DNA of 64,000 nucleotides from Verrucomicrobiaceae bacterium. GTDB lineage: Bacteria; Verrucomicrobiota; Verrucomicrobiia; Verrucomicrobiales; Verrucomicrobiaceae. The stretch lies in the NCBI GenBank assembly GCA_947507875.1, contig CANNQP010000017.1, positions 1 through 64,000 on the forward strand, in the 5' to 3' direction. Positions 48,923 through 58,935 of the stretch are shown here, piece after piece. How positions within the stretch are numbered: the stretch's first letter is position 1; every line of letters starts with the position of its first letter. Under the pieces are notes generated by a model. It was not told where the DNA came from. It worked only from the letters and a program-made list of their open reading frames with translations, and did no database searches. The position numbers and the translations under genes were made by a program.

Positions 48923-49912
48923 ATGTCCAGCCCGGCCAACTCTCTCTCTGAAATCGCCGATGCCCTGCGTTCGGCGCAGCGGATCGCCATCGCCGCGCAC
49001 GTGCGTCCTGACGGCGATGCCGTGGGCTCCGTGCTTGGTCTTGCGCTAAGCCTGAGGGCGATGGGCAAAACGGTCTATGCCCTTCTGGAGGATGGCGTGC
49101 CCTCGAACCTGACCTTTCTGCCGCAGACCGACACCGTGCTCAGCCCGCCCTATGCCGCGCTCGACATCGACTGCGCCGTGGCCCTGGACACCGCCACGCA
49201 TGAGCGTGTGGGCGATGCCACCAAGGCCGCCCTGGGCGTGGCTCCGCTGCTGCTGAACATCGACCACCACGGCACGAATCCCGGCTACGGCCACCTGAAC
49301 CATGTGGACAGCAGCCAGCCCGCCGTGGGCCAGATCGTCTATGAACTGCTAAAAACAGGCGGCTTTCCCCTCACGAACGAGGTGCTGCAGCATCTCTTCA
49401 CCGCCCTCAGCACAGACACCGGCTCCTTCCAGTTCTCCTGCACAACCGCGCGTAGCCACGAGATCGCTGCCGAGATGATGCGCGCAGGTCTCGACACCGC
49501 GTGGCTGGCTCAGAAGCTCTACCAGACTTACCCCGCGCGCCGACTCGCGCTCATGCGCTCCATGCTGAATGAGATGCAATTCCGGGCCGAAGGCCGGGTG
49601 GTCAGCTGGAACCTCACCCAAAAGCTCATGCAGGAAGTCAGCATGGAAGCCGGCGATACCGAGGGCATCATCGACACCCTGCGCATGATCGACAGCGTCA
49701 TCAGCGCTGTTATTTTCGAAGAGCTGCCGGATGGCAAAATCCGCGTCTCCTCACGCTCCAAAGACAGCCGCCTGGATGTCTCCGCCATCTGCGGTCAATT
49801 CGGCGGCGGTGGCCACCGCATGGCTGCCGGAGCCCGCATGAAAGGCCCCATCGAAGCGGCCGCTGAAACCTTTTTGAATGCCCTCGAACATGAAGTCCGA
49901 CGACTCGCTTAA
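48923..49912 (+). CDS. DHH/DHHA1 phosphoesterase (nanoRNase/pAp phosphatase type)
   Basis: AAHVRPDGDAVGSVLGLAL; DCAVALDTA; LNIDHHGTNPGYG; ALSTDTGSFQFS; GGGGHRMAAGARM; adjacent to truB. Confidence 0.92.
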   Translation: MSSPANSLSEIADALRSAQRIAIAAHVRPDGDAVGSVLGLALSLRAMGKTVYALLEDGVPSNLTFLPQTDTVLSPPYAALDIDCAVALDTATHERVGDATKAALGVAPLLLNIDHHGTNPGYGHLNHVDSSQPAVGQIVYELLKTGGFPLTNEVLQHLFTALSTDTGSFQFSCTTARSHEIAAEMMRAGLDTAWLAQKLYQTYPARRLALMRSMLNEMQFRAEGRVVSWNLTQKLMQEVSMEAGDTEGIIDTLRMIDSVISAVIFEELPDGKIRVSSRSKDSRLDVSAICGQFGGGGHRMAAGARMKGPIEAAAETFLNALEHEVRRLA

Positions 49913-50618
49913 CGGTGTCCTCCTGGTGGACAAAGGACCCGACATGACCTCTCACGATGTCGTGGCCGTGGCCCGCCGCTGCCTAAACACCAAGAAGATC
50001 GGCCACTGCGGCACGCTCGACCCCATGGCCACTGGCATGCTCATCCTGGTCATCGGCACTGGCACGAAGCTGTCCGACCTGCTCATGAGCGAGGACAAAG
50101 AATACACCGGCACGCTAAAACTCGGCCAAGTGACCAACACCCAAGATCGCGAAGGGGAAGTCATCGAGGAAAAGCCCGTGCCGGCCTTCACCGAAGACGA
50201 AGTCCGCGCCGCCTTTGCGAACTTCCAGGGCGACTTTTACCAGACGCCGCCCATGGTCAGCGCCATCAAGGTGAATGGCGTGCCGCTGCACAAGCTCGCG
50301 CGCAAAGGGCAGGAAGTGGAGCGCGAGCCGCGCTTCGTCCGCGTCTATGCCCACCAGATCAACCGCATCGCCGTGCCAGAGGTGGACTTCCGCATCGTGT
50401 GCAGCAAGGGCTTCTACGTTCGCACCTATGCCCATGACATCGGGCAAAAGCTCGGCTGCGGCGCGCACCTGACGGCCCTGCGCCGGACCCGCAGCGGTCA
50501 CTTCACCTTCAAGGAAGGCAACCACACCAGCTTTGACGCGCTGAAGCAAGGCCGTCGGGACGAAGTGCTGGCGGCCATGATGAGCCTGTACGATGTCTCC
50601 AAGCTGCGCGGAGCGTAA
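49890..50618 (+). CDS. truB: tRNA pseudouridine synthase B
   Basis: GVLLVDKGPDMTSHDVVAVARR, KIGHCGTLDPMATGMLILVIGTGTKL, YTGTLKLGQVTNTQDREGEV, CSKGFYVRTYAHDIGQKLG. Confidence 0.97.
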   Translation: MKSDDSLNGVLLVDKGPDMTSHDVVAVARRCLNTKKIGHCGTLDPMATGMLILVIGTGTKLSDLLMSEDKEYTGTLKLGQVTNTQDREGEVIEEKPVPAFTEDEVRAAFANFQGDFYQTPPMVSAIKVNGVPLHKLARKGQEVEREPRFVRVYAHQINRIAVPEVDFRIVCSKGFYVRTYAHDIGQKLGCGAHLTALRRTRSGHFTFKEGNHTSFDALKQGRRDEVLAAMMSLYDVSKLRGA

Positions 50619-50680
50619 CTTCCTGCTCCGCCCAAAGCCCTGATTGCCAGCGCACCACCTGCGCGTTTACTACCGTACCC

Positions 50681-51328
50681 ATGGCGGGCATCACCCTCAC
50701 CGACCTCTCGTTTAGCTATCCCAGCGGGCAGTTCCGCCTGCACGTGGATCATCTGTCGGTGCCCGCCGGCTCCGCCTTTGGCCTGCTCGGGCCCAGCGGC
50801 ACGGGCAAGACCACTTTGCTCCGCCTCATGGCCGGACTGCTGCCACCGGAGCGAGGCCAGATCACGCTCGGCACCACAGACCTCACCACCCTGACTGAGG
50901 CTCAGCGCCGCGCTTTTCGCCTCAGCCAGGTCGGGCTGGTGTTTCAGGACTTTGCCTTGCTGGACTACCTCACCGTCGCCGAGAACATCCTACTGCCCCA
51001 GCGCTTCACCGGAACCGATGCTACCCCAACCGCGCGCACGCTCGCCGAACGATTGGAAATCGACCGCCACTGGCACCAGCCCACCAGCCAACTCTCCCAG
51101 GGCGAGCGCCAACGCGTGGCCATCGCCCGCGCTCTCGCGCACGAGCCACGCTTTTTGTTCGCCGACGAACCCACCGCTTCTCTGGACACCGGACGCCGTG
51201 ACCTCGTCATGGATCTGCTCTTTGAGTGTGCCGCACGCACTTCCGCCAGCCTCGTCATCGTCACGCACGATGCCGCCCTGCTGCCGCGCTTTCCCCAACA
51301 TGCCCGCGTGGAGGACTGGGTGCCATGA
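50681..51328 (+). CDS. ABC transporter ATP-binding protein (LolD/MacB-like)
   Basis: GLLGPSGTGKTTLLRLMAGLL, QLSQGERQRVAIARAL, FADEPTASLD. Confidence 0.95.
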   Translation: MAGITLTDLSFSYPSGQFRLHVDHLSVPAGSAFGLLGPSGTGKTTLLRLMAGLLPPERGQITLGTTDLTTLTEAQRRAFRLSQVGLVFQDFALLDYLTVAENILLPQRFTGTDATPTARTLAERLEIDRHWHQPTSQLSQGERQRVAIARALAHEPRFLFADEPTASLDTGRRDLVMDLLFECAARTSASLVIVTHDAALLPRFPQHARVEDWVP

Positions 51329-52500
51329 TCGCCGCCGCCTTCCACCTCGCCCGCTGCTACGTCGCCCGACACCGCGCGCAATCCCTGCTGCTGGCCGCGG
51401 CCCTAGCGCTCGTCGTGGCGCTGCCCCTCTGCCTGAAGGTCCTGGCTCATGCGGTGGAAAAAGTCATGCGCACCCGCGCCCAATCCACCCCGCTCCTCCT
51501 CGGTCCCCGAGGCAGCGCGCTCGATCTCATGCTCAAGGCGCTCTACTTCAAGCGCCAGGCCCTGCCAGAGCTCTCGGCCCAGCATCTCCGCGAAATACGC
51601 GCCACCGCACTGGCCGAGGCCATCCCCCTCGATGCTCGTTTTCATGCCCAAGGTGCCCCCATCATCGGCACCCAACTCGAGTACTTCGCCTTTCGCCATC
51701 TCCAAGTGGCCGAAGGCCGCATGATCACCCGCCTGGGCGACTGCGTGCTCGGCGCCCGAGTGGCCCGCGAGCGCGGTCTTGCGCCGGGCGGCTCTCTCTT
51801 TTCCTCCCAAGAGCAGGTCTTCGACATGGCAGGCGTCTATCCGCTGAAGATGCGCGTCACTGGCGTCTTGGCCCCCAGCGGCACGGCCGATGACGACGCG
51901 GTTTTTGTCGATCTGAAAACCGCCTGGCTCATCTCTGGCGCCGCGCATGGACATGACGACGTCGCCGCCCAGGCCGACACCGTGCTGAAGCAAGAAACCG
52001 CCAACACCGTCGCCAATGCCAGCGTGCGCATGTATCACGAGGTCACGGACAAAAACCTCAACACCTTCCACTTCCACGGCGCGGAGGACAGCTACCCGCT
52101 GAGCGCCATCCTCGTCCTTCCGCGCGATGCCAAGGCCGAGGCGCTGCTGGCCGGACGCTACCTGAAGGACAGCCTGCCCGTGCAGCTCATCCGGCCTCGC
52201 GATGTCTTCGAGAGCCTCATGAGCACCCTGTTTCAGGTGGAGCGCCTCGTTTTCATCGTGCTTGGCGTCACCCTCACAGCCGCCCTGGCCATCTCGGCCC
52301 TTGTCTTTGCCCTTTCCTTCCGCCTCCGCAGTCGCGAATTCCGCACCCTGTCCGACCTCGGCATCTCCCCCGCTGCCCTGCGCCTCACCCGCGCGCTAGA
52401 GATCACCCTCATCACCACCACCGCCGTCCTGCTCGCCCTGCTGCTCACCTGGGCCGTGCAAAGCCAGGCCGAAACCTGGGTGCGCTGGCTGCTGGGGTAA
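51325..52500 (+). CDS. ABC transporter permease (FtsX/MacB-like)
   Basis: ATGA overlap with the ATPase gene; N-terminal TM, large extracytoplasmic domain, C-terminal TMs. Confidence 0.85.
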   Translation: MIAAAFHLARCYVARHRAQSLLLAAALALVVALPLCLKVLAHAVEKVMRTRAQSTPLLLGPRGSALDLMLKALYFKRQALPELSAQHLREIRATALAEAIPLDARFHAQGAPIIGTQLEYFAFRHLQVAEGRMITRLGDCVLGARVARERGLAPGGSLFSSQEQVFDMAGVYPLKMRVTGVLAPSGTADDDAVFVDLKTAWLISGAAHGHDDVAAQADTVLKQETANTVANASVRMYHEVTDKNLNTFHFHGAEDSYPLSAILVLPRDAKAEALLAGRYLKDSLPVQLIRPRDVFESLMSTLFQVERLVFIVLGVTLTAALAISALVFALSFRLRSREFRTLSDLGISPAALRLTRALEITLITTTAVLLALLLTWAVQSQAETWVRWLLG

Positions 52501-52684
52501 AATTTTAAGTGCTTTTAGGCCAGCAAAATGCAGTTTTTGGAGGGTAGCGCGCTACTTAGGCATGACCTCAGCTTAATCTAATTCGAGATCGTCAATGCAT
52601 AGCAGACCAGTTCTTGATTGAGTTTGTCAGATAATTTGGCTTATTAAATCATTCTGCCGTTTTAATCTCTTTCTTCCCGACGCT

Positions 52685-55543
52685 ATGTCTCAGGCTGCCT
52701 CTGCTGTCCGTCCGCCACGTGCCCGCGACCAAAAGCCTGCGGGTGCTTGGAATGTGCCCATCGGCATCGCCCTGCTGGTCCTATCGGCCTTGCTCATGCT
52801 GGCGCTCATTTCTTATGACCCACGCGACCTGCCGAGCTGGATTCCCGGCAGTGTCGCTTTGGAGGAAGACCGGATGACGCGGAACTTCGTGGGAGTGGTG
52901 GGGGCCATCTTGGCCTGGGCCGGACTCTGGATGACAGGCTGGGCCATTTACCTGGTGCCTATCACCATGACGTGGTTCGGCGTTTGCAAACTCGCCTCAG
53001 GCCTCAAAATTACCGGACGCTCTTGGCTAGGCGTGGCCCTGATGGTCATCAGCACGTCCGCCATCATGGCCGTGCAAGGCATCCTGAATCATCGCGATGA
53101 CATCACGCCTCACGGCGGGGGCGGCGGACTCGGCTACCTGATCGGGGGTAGTCTTTTGGCTAGCCTACTGGGCACGGTGGGCTCCTCTGTGGTGCTGGTG
53201 TGCATTTATGGGATCGGCTTTTTGCTGGCCAGCGGCATGCATCCACTCGTCATCCTCGAAGAACTGCGCCAGGAGATAGAGCGCTGGCGTGAAGAAGCAC
53301 GGCTGCGACGGGCTTTGGCAGAGGAAGAACTTGCCTCAGGAGCCCTATCCTCCCGTTCAATGGGCAAGAAAAAACTAGGACGCGGAGCCTTTGGGTCGGA
53401 GGCCACGGCTGGCCAAGGAGGACCGATGATCACGCCTGAGCTTGGACTGACCTTTGAACCCAAGATCATCGACGCCTCCGTTCCAAAAGCTCATCCGGTT
53501 GAGGATGAGAGCAAGCCCAAGCTCTCTGACGTTTGGCAGAAAAAACGTGCACAAAAACTGGAGCAAGCACCGCATGGCACGCTCGGCAGCCTAACAGTGT
53601 TGTTCAAAGACTACCAATTGCCTGAACTAGATCTGTTGCACTGGCCAGAAGAGGCAAGCCGCCCGGCAGATAAAAAGGAAATGCTGGGCGTTCAGGATAC
53701 CATCGTGCGCGCCCTAGCGTCCTTTGGAGTAAAAGTGGAACCGGGCGACATCACCCGCGGCCCCGCCATCACTCGCTACGAAGTGCGTCCGGTCGATGGC
53801 CTGCGCGTCGCCCGCATCGCGGCTCTGGATGATGACATTGCGCGAGCCACCCGAGCTGAGCGCATCAACATCTTAGCCCCCATTCCAGGCAAAGACACCG
53901 TCGGCATTGAATTGGCGAACAAAGATAAAGTCATTGTACCGATTCGTGAGCTGCTGGAGGACGAGGTCTTCACCAACGGCAAGGCGAAGATCCCCATCGC
54001 CCTTGGCAAAGACGTGTATGGCAAAACCATTATCGGTGACCTGGCAGCCATGCCTCACTTGCTCGTGGCGGGAGCCACGGGCTCTGGAAAATCCGTCTGC
54101 ATCAATGGCATCATCACCAGCCTGTTGTGCCGTTTTGCCCCCGATGAACTGCGCTTCATCATGATCGACCCGAAGGTCGTGGAGATGCAAAATTACGCCA
54201 ATCTTCCCCACCTAGCCCTCCCCGTGGTGACGGACCCGAAAAAGGCTCTCATGGCCCTGCGCTGGGTGGTGAAGGAAATGGAAAATCGCTATCAAATGTT
54301 CGCCAGCGAAGCCTGCCGAAATTTCGAGGCCTTTAACAACCGAAACCGGAAACGCCTGGCCGCAGCCGCGGCGGGCCAAGCCCCTGTCGGTGCCAGCCCT
54401 GCAGCACCTGGCTCCAGCTCGACCACTGAGGAGCCAACGGCCGCCGCCAAGCGCAGCCAACTCAATCAGCGACGCCCCCTCGGCATGCCAGGCGCAAAGG
54501 CGTCCGCCTCCCCCCGAATCATCTCGGCCGCAGCTGCTGATTCACCGATCCCTGACGTACCCTTCGGCCACAGCATCGCCGCGGCCGAGGAGTTGGCCAC
54601 CGAGACACGCCGCCCTGTGCGCAAGTCAGATGCCTTTGCCCGCGCCGCTGCCCTGGCAGACGCCGCTCAGGAAGGCCTGCATCCCGAGCAGGTGCGCCTG
54701 GACTACGTGCCCGAGCCGCCTCCGTGGGAAGATGAAGAAATGGAAAGTCGGCACGCGGTGGAGCTCGGTGAAGAAACCGACGAAGATGACAGCCTCCCCA
54801 TCGACGAAGGCGGTCTCTGGACTGGTGATTCCGAGCCACCTCCCCCACGCCGCCAAGAGCTCGTCATCCCCGATACCCTGCCCTACATCGTCGTCATCAT
54901 CGACGAGCTCGCGGACCTCATGCAGACCGCGCCTGCCGACATTGAGGGGGCCATCGCCCGCATCACCCAGATGGCGCGCGCGGCCGGCATTCACCTCATC
55001 GTGGCCACCCAGACGCCCCGTGCGGACGTCATCACTGGGGTCATCAAGGCGAACATCCCCACCCGCATTGCCTTCCAGGTTGCCTCCGCGCTCGACAGTC
55101 GAGTCATCCTCGATCGCAAAGGGGCTGAGAACCTCGTGGGCAAGGGCGACATGCTTTATGTCCCCCCGGGTGGAGCCCAGCCCATCCGGAGCCAGGGAGC
55201 CCTCGTGACGGATGATGAGATCCATGCCATCGTCGAGCATTGTGTGGCACAAGGTCGTCCCGTCTATGACGTGCGGGTCGATGACGAAAACGGCGACTTT
55301 ATAGGTGACGGCGAAGGTGACAGCGACAGTGGCATCAGCACCGAAGAGGAAGAGACCCTGGAGAAGTGCCTGGAAGTCATTCGCCAGGAGAAAAAGGCCA
55401 GCACCAGCCTCTTCCAGCGCCGGCTTCGCCTCGGTTATGGCCGCGCTGCCCGCATGATGGACATCCTGGAGATGCGCGGCATCATTGGCCCGGGCGATGG
55501 AGCCAAGCCCCGCGAGATCCTTGTCTCCATGGACGAAATCTAA
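52685..55543 (+). CDS. ftsK: DNA translocase FtsK/SpoIIIE
   Basis: N-terminal TMs; HLLVAGATGSGKSVCINGIITSLL; DPKVVEMQNYANLPHLALPVVTDPKKALMALRWVVKEMENRY; PYIVVIIDELADLMQTA; winged-helix tail TSLFQRRLRLGYGRAARMMDILEMRGIIGP. Confidence 0.96.
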   Translation: MSQAASAVRPPRARDQKPAGAWNVPIGIALLVLSALLMLALISYDPRDLPSWIPGSVALEEDRMTRNFVGVVGAILAWAGLWMTGWAIYLVPITMTWFGVCKLASGLKITGRSWLGVALMVISTSAIMAVQGILNHRDDITPHGGGGGLGYLIGGSLLASLLGTVGSSVVLVCIYGIGFLLASGMHPLVILEELRQEIERWREEARLRRALAEEELASGALSSRSMGKKKLGRGAFGSEATAGQGGPMITPELGLTFEPKIIDASVPKAHPVEDESKPKLSDVWQKKRAQKLEQAPHGTLGSLTVLFKDYQLPELDLLHWPEEASRPADKKEMLGVQDTIVRALASFGVKVEPGDITRGPAITRYEVRPVDGLRVARIAALDDDIARATRAERINILAPIPGKDTVGIELANKDKVIVPIRELLEDEVFTNGKAKIPIALGKDVYGKTIIGDLAAMPHLLVAGATGSGKSVCINGIITSLLCRFAPDELRFIMIDPKVVEMQNYANLPHLALPVVTDPKKALMALRWVVKEMENRYQMFASEACRNFEAFNNRNRKRLAAAAAGQAPVGASPAAPGSSSTTEEPTAAAKRSQLNQRRPLGMPGAKASASPRIISAAAADSPIPDVPFGHSIAAAEELATETRRPVRKSDAFARAAALADAAQEGLHPEQVRLDYVPEPPPWEDEEMESRHAVELGEETDEDDSLPIDEGGLWTGDSEPPPPRRQELVIPDTLPYIVVIIDELADLMQTAPADIEGAIARITQMARAAGIHLIVATQTPRADVITGVIKANIPTRIAFQVASALDSRVILDRKGAENLVGKGDMLYVPPGGAQPIRSQGALVTDDEIHAIVEHCVAQGRPVYDVRVDDENGDFIGDGEGDSDSGISTEEEETLEKCLEVIRQEKKASTSLFQRRLRLGYGRAARMMDILEMRGIIGPGDGAKPREILVSMDEI

Positions 55544-55646
55544 GCCCGAACAGCCAAGACGCGCCCAGCTCGACCTGGGCCAGGTGCCCTAGGACATCAG
55601 GCCTGGGGAAACTCACGCAGCCACGATCGCCGAGGCGGAAAAGGCC

Positions 55647-58600
55647 TCAGCCCAAAAGCTCCTCCAGCTCACCTTCCGCCAAGCCGGCCATGAGGGGGCT
55701 GTGTTCATCGAGCGTAGCTTCAATGAGACCGCGCTTTTTGGCCTGCAAGGCCAGGATGCGTTCCTCCACGGTGCCGCGCAGGGCCAGGCGATAGGCGGTG
55801 ACGACGCGCTGCTGGCCGATGCGGTGGGCGCGGTCGATGGCTTGAGCTTCGACGGCCGGGTTCCACCAAGGGTCGAGCAGGATGACGTGGTCAGCCGCCG
55901 TGAGGTTGAGTCCGTAACCACCGGCCTTGAGGCTGATGAGGAAAACTTTGCGCTTCGGATCGGCCTGAAAGGCTTTGACCTGCGCTTCGCGGTCATTGCT
56001 GGAGCCGTCGATGTAGCCGTAATCGATGCCATCGGCATCCAGCTTGGCGCGCACGAGTTTCAAGTACTGCACGAACTGACTGAAGATGAGCACTTTGCCG
56101 TCCGCATCAAGGATGGCGTCCAGCTTGTCCTGAAGCATTGGCCATTTGCCAGAAAGGTCATCGGGTTCTAGCCCCTTCAAGGCATCTCCCGTGAGGCCAG
56201 TGAGGCGGAGGTCGCAGCAGGTCTGGCGGAGGCGCAGCAGGACGGTGAACATGGTCATCTTCGCTCCGCCCTGGCCGCTGCGCTTGCGCGCGGCTTTGAT
56301 CTCCTCACGACCTTCCTCCAGGACGCGGCGGTACACCTCGGCCTGGGCGGCGGAAGGTTCGCACCAGAGGACTTGCTCGATTTTCTCGGGCAGATCCTTC
56401 AGCACCTCGCGCTTAGCGCGGCGCAGGAAATAGGGGCGCAGCAGTTTTTTCAGGCGGTCGCTGGCTGCGAGTCCAGCCGGACTATCGAGGCCGTTTTGAA
56501 TGGGCTGCTCGAAGCGTTCCTTGAAGTTGTCGCGGCTGCCGAGGTAACCAGGCAGGGCGAACTGGTAGATGGACCAAAGGTCACGCGTGCTGTTTTCCAC
56601 CGGAGTGCCGGTGAGGGCGAGGCGGGCGCGGCTTTTCAGCGAGCGCAGCGCCTTGGCGGCATCGGTGTCGGGATTGCGAATGTAGCTGGCCTCATCCAGC
56701 AGGATGAGCTGCCAGGGTTGCTTTTGCAGCACATCCTGATCGCGCACAGCGAGCTGGTAGGTGGTGATGATGACATCCTGCTCCGCGAGGCGGGAAAGCA
56801 GGCCAGCGCGGTTGCTGCCCTGGGACACGGCCACCTTCAGATGCGGGGCGAATTTCTCCAATTCCGAGCGCCAGTTGCCAGTGAGGCTCTTGGGACAAAC
56901 GATGAGGACGGGAGCGTAAACCGATTCTCCAGAATGGGTTTCTGAGGTGGTCGATGCGGACGAGTCCCGACTTTGGAAAGTCGGGCTACGCAGCGCACAA
57001 ATCGCCGCGATGCTTTGCACCGTTTTGCCAAGGCCCATTTCGTCACCAAGGACGCCGCCGCGACCGCTTTCGGCGAGGGTCACTAGCCAACGCGTGCCTA
57101 AAAGTTGGTAAGGCCGCAGCTTGGGCCCAAGATCGCCCAACTTCGCAAAGAGGGCAGCTTCTTCGGTGAGCTTCGCAGGCGTGGTGTCCTCGCCCCCCAA
57201 GAAGTAGTCGGCATGCAGGCTGCTGATGCGGGCACCATCCGCGGTGAGCTGGAGCGGCACGTCACGCAGCGTGTCTTCAAATTCTTCGACACCGGCGAGG
57301 TCGAGCAGGTAGCGCTTGCCATTCTTCGCCGTGACGCTGCGCTGGCCACTGCGGACGAGGCGGAGAACCTCGGCACGTGGCAGGCGGAAGCCATCAGGGG
57401 CCTCGTAGGCGAACTCCATGGCCAGCCAATCCTGCCCCCCGCCGCTGCGGCCTTCATTCTCGCCTTCCCGACGATGAATCTGCGGAGCTATGCGCGCGAC
57501 ACCACGCGTGGCGGCACGCCAGCGTTCGCCTTCGATCACCTTCATTTCACGGCGCAACCGGGGCAGCTCGGTGGCGTAGAGTTCCAGCACAGACTCGGGC
57601 TTCGTCAGCTTCCACACGAGGCGGTGTCCGCTTGCCTCGACCTTCATGCTGATCTGGAAACCGAGCGACTCCATGAGGGCCATGAGACGGGCTTCTTCAG
57701 CCTCGTTGCGAAGGTAGAAAAGACCAGGGGTGGTGCTGTCTTCGAACGGGAAGAGAGTCTCGGCCGCACAACGCGGGCCGCTTTCTCCCACGAGCCATTC
57801 TTTGCCCCCAAAGTCAGCGCGCAGAGTGGCCTCGACGGCTTGAAGCGAGCCCTCAAGATGCAGCGTGAAACGGCAGGGCACAGGCGCGCAGTGGAAGTGC
57901 TCCAAGCCTGAGCCACGCAGTTCGAGCTGGAAGGCATCGTTGAGGGCCTCGCGGTGCTGGATGAGCCATTTCAGCGGGCGCTTGGCCGGCAGCTCACGCA
58001 GCAGCTGCTCCGCTTCGGAGGTGAGCTTGGGGACAGGAAAAAGGCTCTGCGTCTCGCGGCAAAACCAAGCGGCCGTAGGGCGCTGTGGAAAGAGCGGGCG
58101 CTGGTCCTCACTGGCTAGGCGGAAGGTCACATCCTTCTCCCCGGGCCTGGATTCAGCGGTCAGCAACAAACGCACGGGCTCGCGAGCAATGCTGAGCGGC
58201 GAGCCACCGCCATTGGGCTTGCCCGCGATGACGCGCGGATGCTCAGCCGCGGCGCGGAAGAAGTCATCGAGCGCAGCGGCAGGTAGAGAAAGTGGCACGC
58301 TTTGCCCTTTGACCCCTTTCTCCGCCAACCAAGCGGCGAGCAGGGATTCCTCGGGCTCCTTATCGTTCGGATTGTAGCGGACATAGACCCCCACGGGCTC
58401 ACGCATCTGACCGGTGAGTAGGTTCTCCGGCAAATACAGCGTGTAGAAGCCTGGAACACGAAGGGGCTGCGTGGCTGGCGTGGGCGCACTTGCCAAAGCG
58501 CGAGCTTGAGGCCCGGTGGAGGGCTGAGCAGAGCGCGAACTAGCGTTTGAACCGACAGAAGTCGGCGTGCTCGTCAGAGCACGTCCCTGGGAACTGGCAG

Positions 58601-58883
58601 CCGGGCCAGCCCCACCTCGAAGATGCGCCAAGACGACCGCCAGAGAATGCTCGCAAATCAGGCCACGGCGGGAAGCGGGGCAGGTGCAGAGATTGGTGAC
58701 GTCTGTCCGCGAGGTGAAAGCGAGGCCACAGGCAAATTTGGTTTTTCCCGCACCCGCCAGACCGCGGACGCGACCTGTCTCGGCGCTTTGCAGGGTGACA
58801 AAACCGCCGTCCACGAGGCCGCGTGCGGCTTTCATCGCCTGCCAGCCGCCAATCTCGCCTAGCCATTTCTCGGTAAGTTCCAT
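55647..58883 (-). CDS. SNF2-family helicase with N-terminal SWIM zinc finger
   Basis: CTCPASRRGLICEHSLAVVLAHL (SWIM); GGVLGDEMGLGKTVQSIAAICAL; LILLDEASYIRNPDTDAAKALRSLKSRARLALTGTPVEN; DPWWNPAVEAQAIDRAHRIGQQ. Confidence 0.95.
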   Translation of the reverse strand: MELTEKWLGEIGGWQAMKAARGLVDGGFVTLQSAETGRVRGLAGAGKTKFACGLAFTSRTDVTNLCTCPASRRGLICEHSLAVVLAHLRGGAGPAASSQGRALTSTPTSVGSNASSRSAQPSTGPQARALASAPTPATQPLRVPGFYTLYLPENLLTGQMREPVGVYVRYNPNDKEPEESLLAAWLAEKGVKGQSVPLSLPAAALDDFFRAAAEHPRVIAGKPNGGGSPLSIAREPVRLLLTAESRPGEKDVTFRLASEDQRPLFPQRPTAAWFCRETQSLFPVPKLTSEAEQLLRELPAKRPLKWLIQHREALNDAFQLELRGSGLEHFHCAPVPCRFTLHLEGSLQAVEATLRADFGGKEWLVGESGPRCAAETLFPFEDSTTPGLFYLRNEAEEARLMALMESLGFQISMKVEASGHRLVWKLTKPESVLELYATELPRLRREMKVIEGERWRAATRGVARIAPQIHRREGENEGRSGGGQDWLAMEFAYEAPDGFRLPRAEVLRLVRSGQRSVTAKNGKRYLLDLAGVEEFEDTLRDVPLQLTADGARISSLHADYFLGGEDTTPAKLTEEAALFAKLGDLGPKLRPYQLLGTRWLVTLAESGRGGVLGDEMGLGKTVQSIAAICALRSPTFQSRDSSASTTSETHSGESVYAPVLIVCPKSLTGNWRSELEKFAPHLKVAVSQGSNRAGLLSRLAEQDVIITTYQLAVRDQDVLQKQPWQLILLDEASYIRNPDTDAAKALRSLKSRARLALTGTPVENSTRDLWSIYQFALPGYLGSRDNFKERFEQPIQNGLDSPAGLAASDRLKKLLRPYFLRRAKREVLKDLPEKIEQVLWCEPSAAQAEVYRRVLEEGREEIKAARKRSGQGGAKMTMFTVLLRLRQTCCDLRLTGLTGDALKGLEPDDLSGKWPMLQDKLDAILDADGKVLIFSQFVQYLKLVRAKLDADGIDYGYIDGSSNDREAQVKAFQADPKRKVFLISLKAGGYGLNLTAADHVILLDPWWNPAVEAQAIDRAHRIGQQRVVTAYRLALRGTVEERILALQAKKRGLIEATLDEHSPLMAGLAEGELEELLG
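56966..56990. repeat. Palindromic element inside the SNF2 CDS
   Basis: CCCGACTTT-GG-AAAGTCGGG-CTACG: perfect 9-bp stem; same layout as 34511-34536 (AACGAGCTT-GG-AAGCTCGTT-CTACG); translates to LRSPTFQSRDS. Confidence 0.88.
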
Positions 58884-58935
58884 TTTCTTTCTAGCGCGCT
58901 GGATGGTTCCACTTCAAACTCGGGTCAACTGACTT

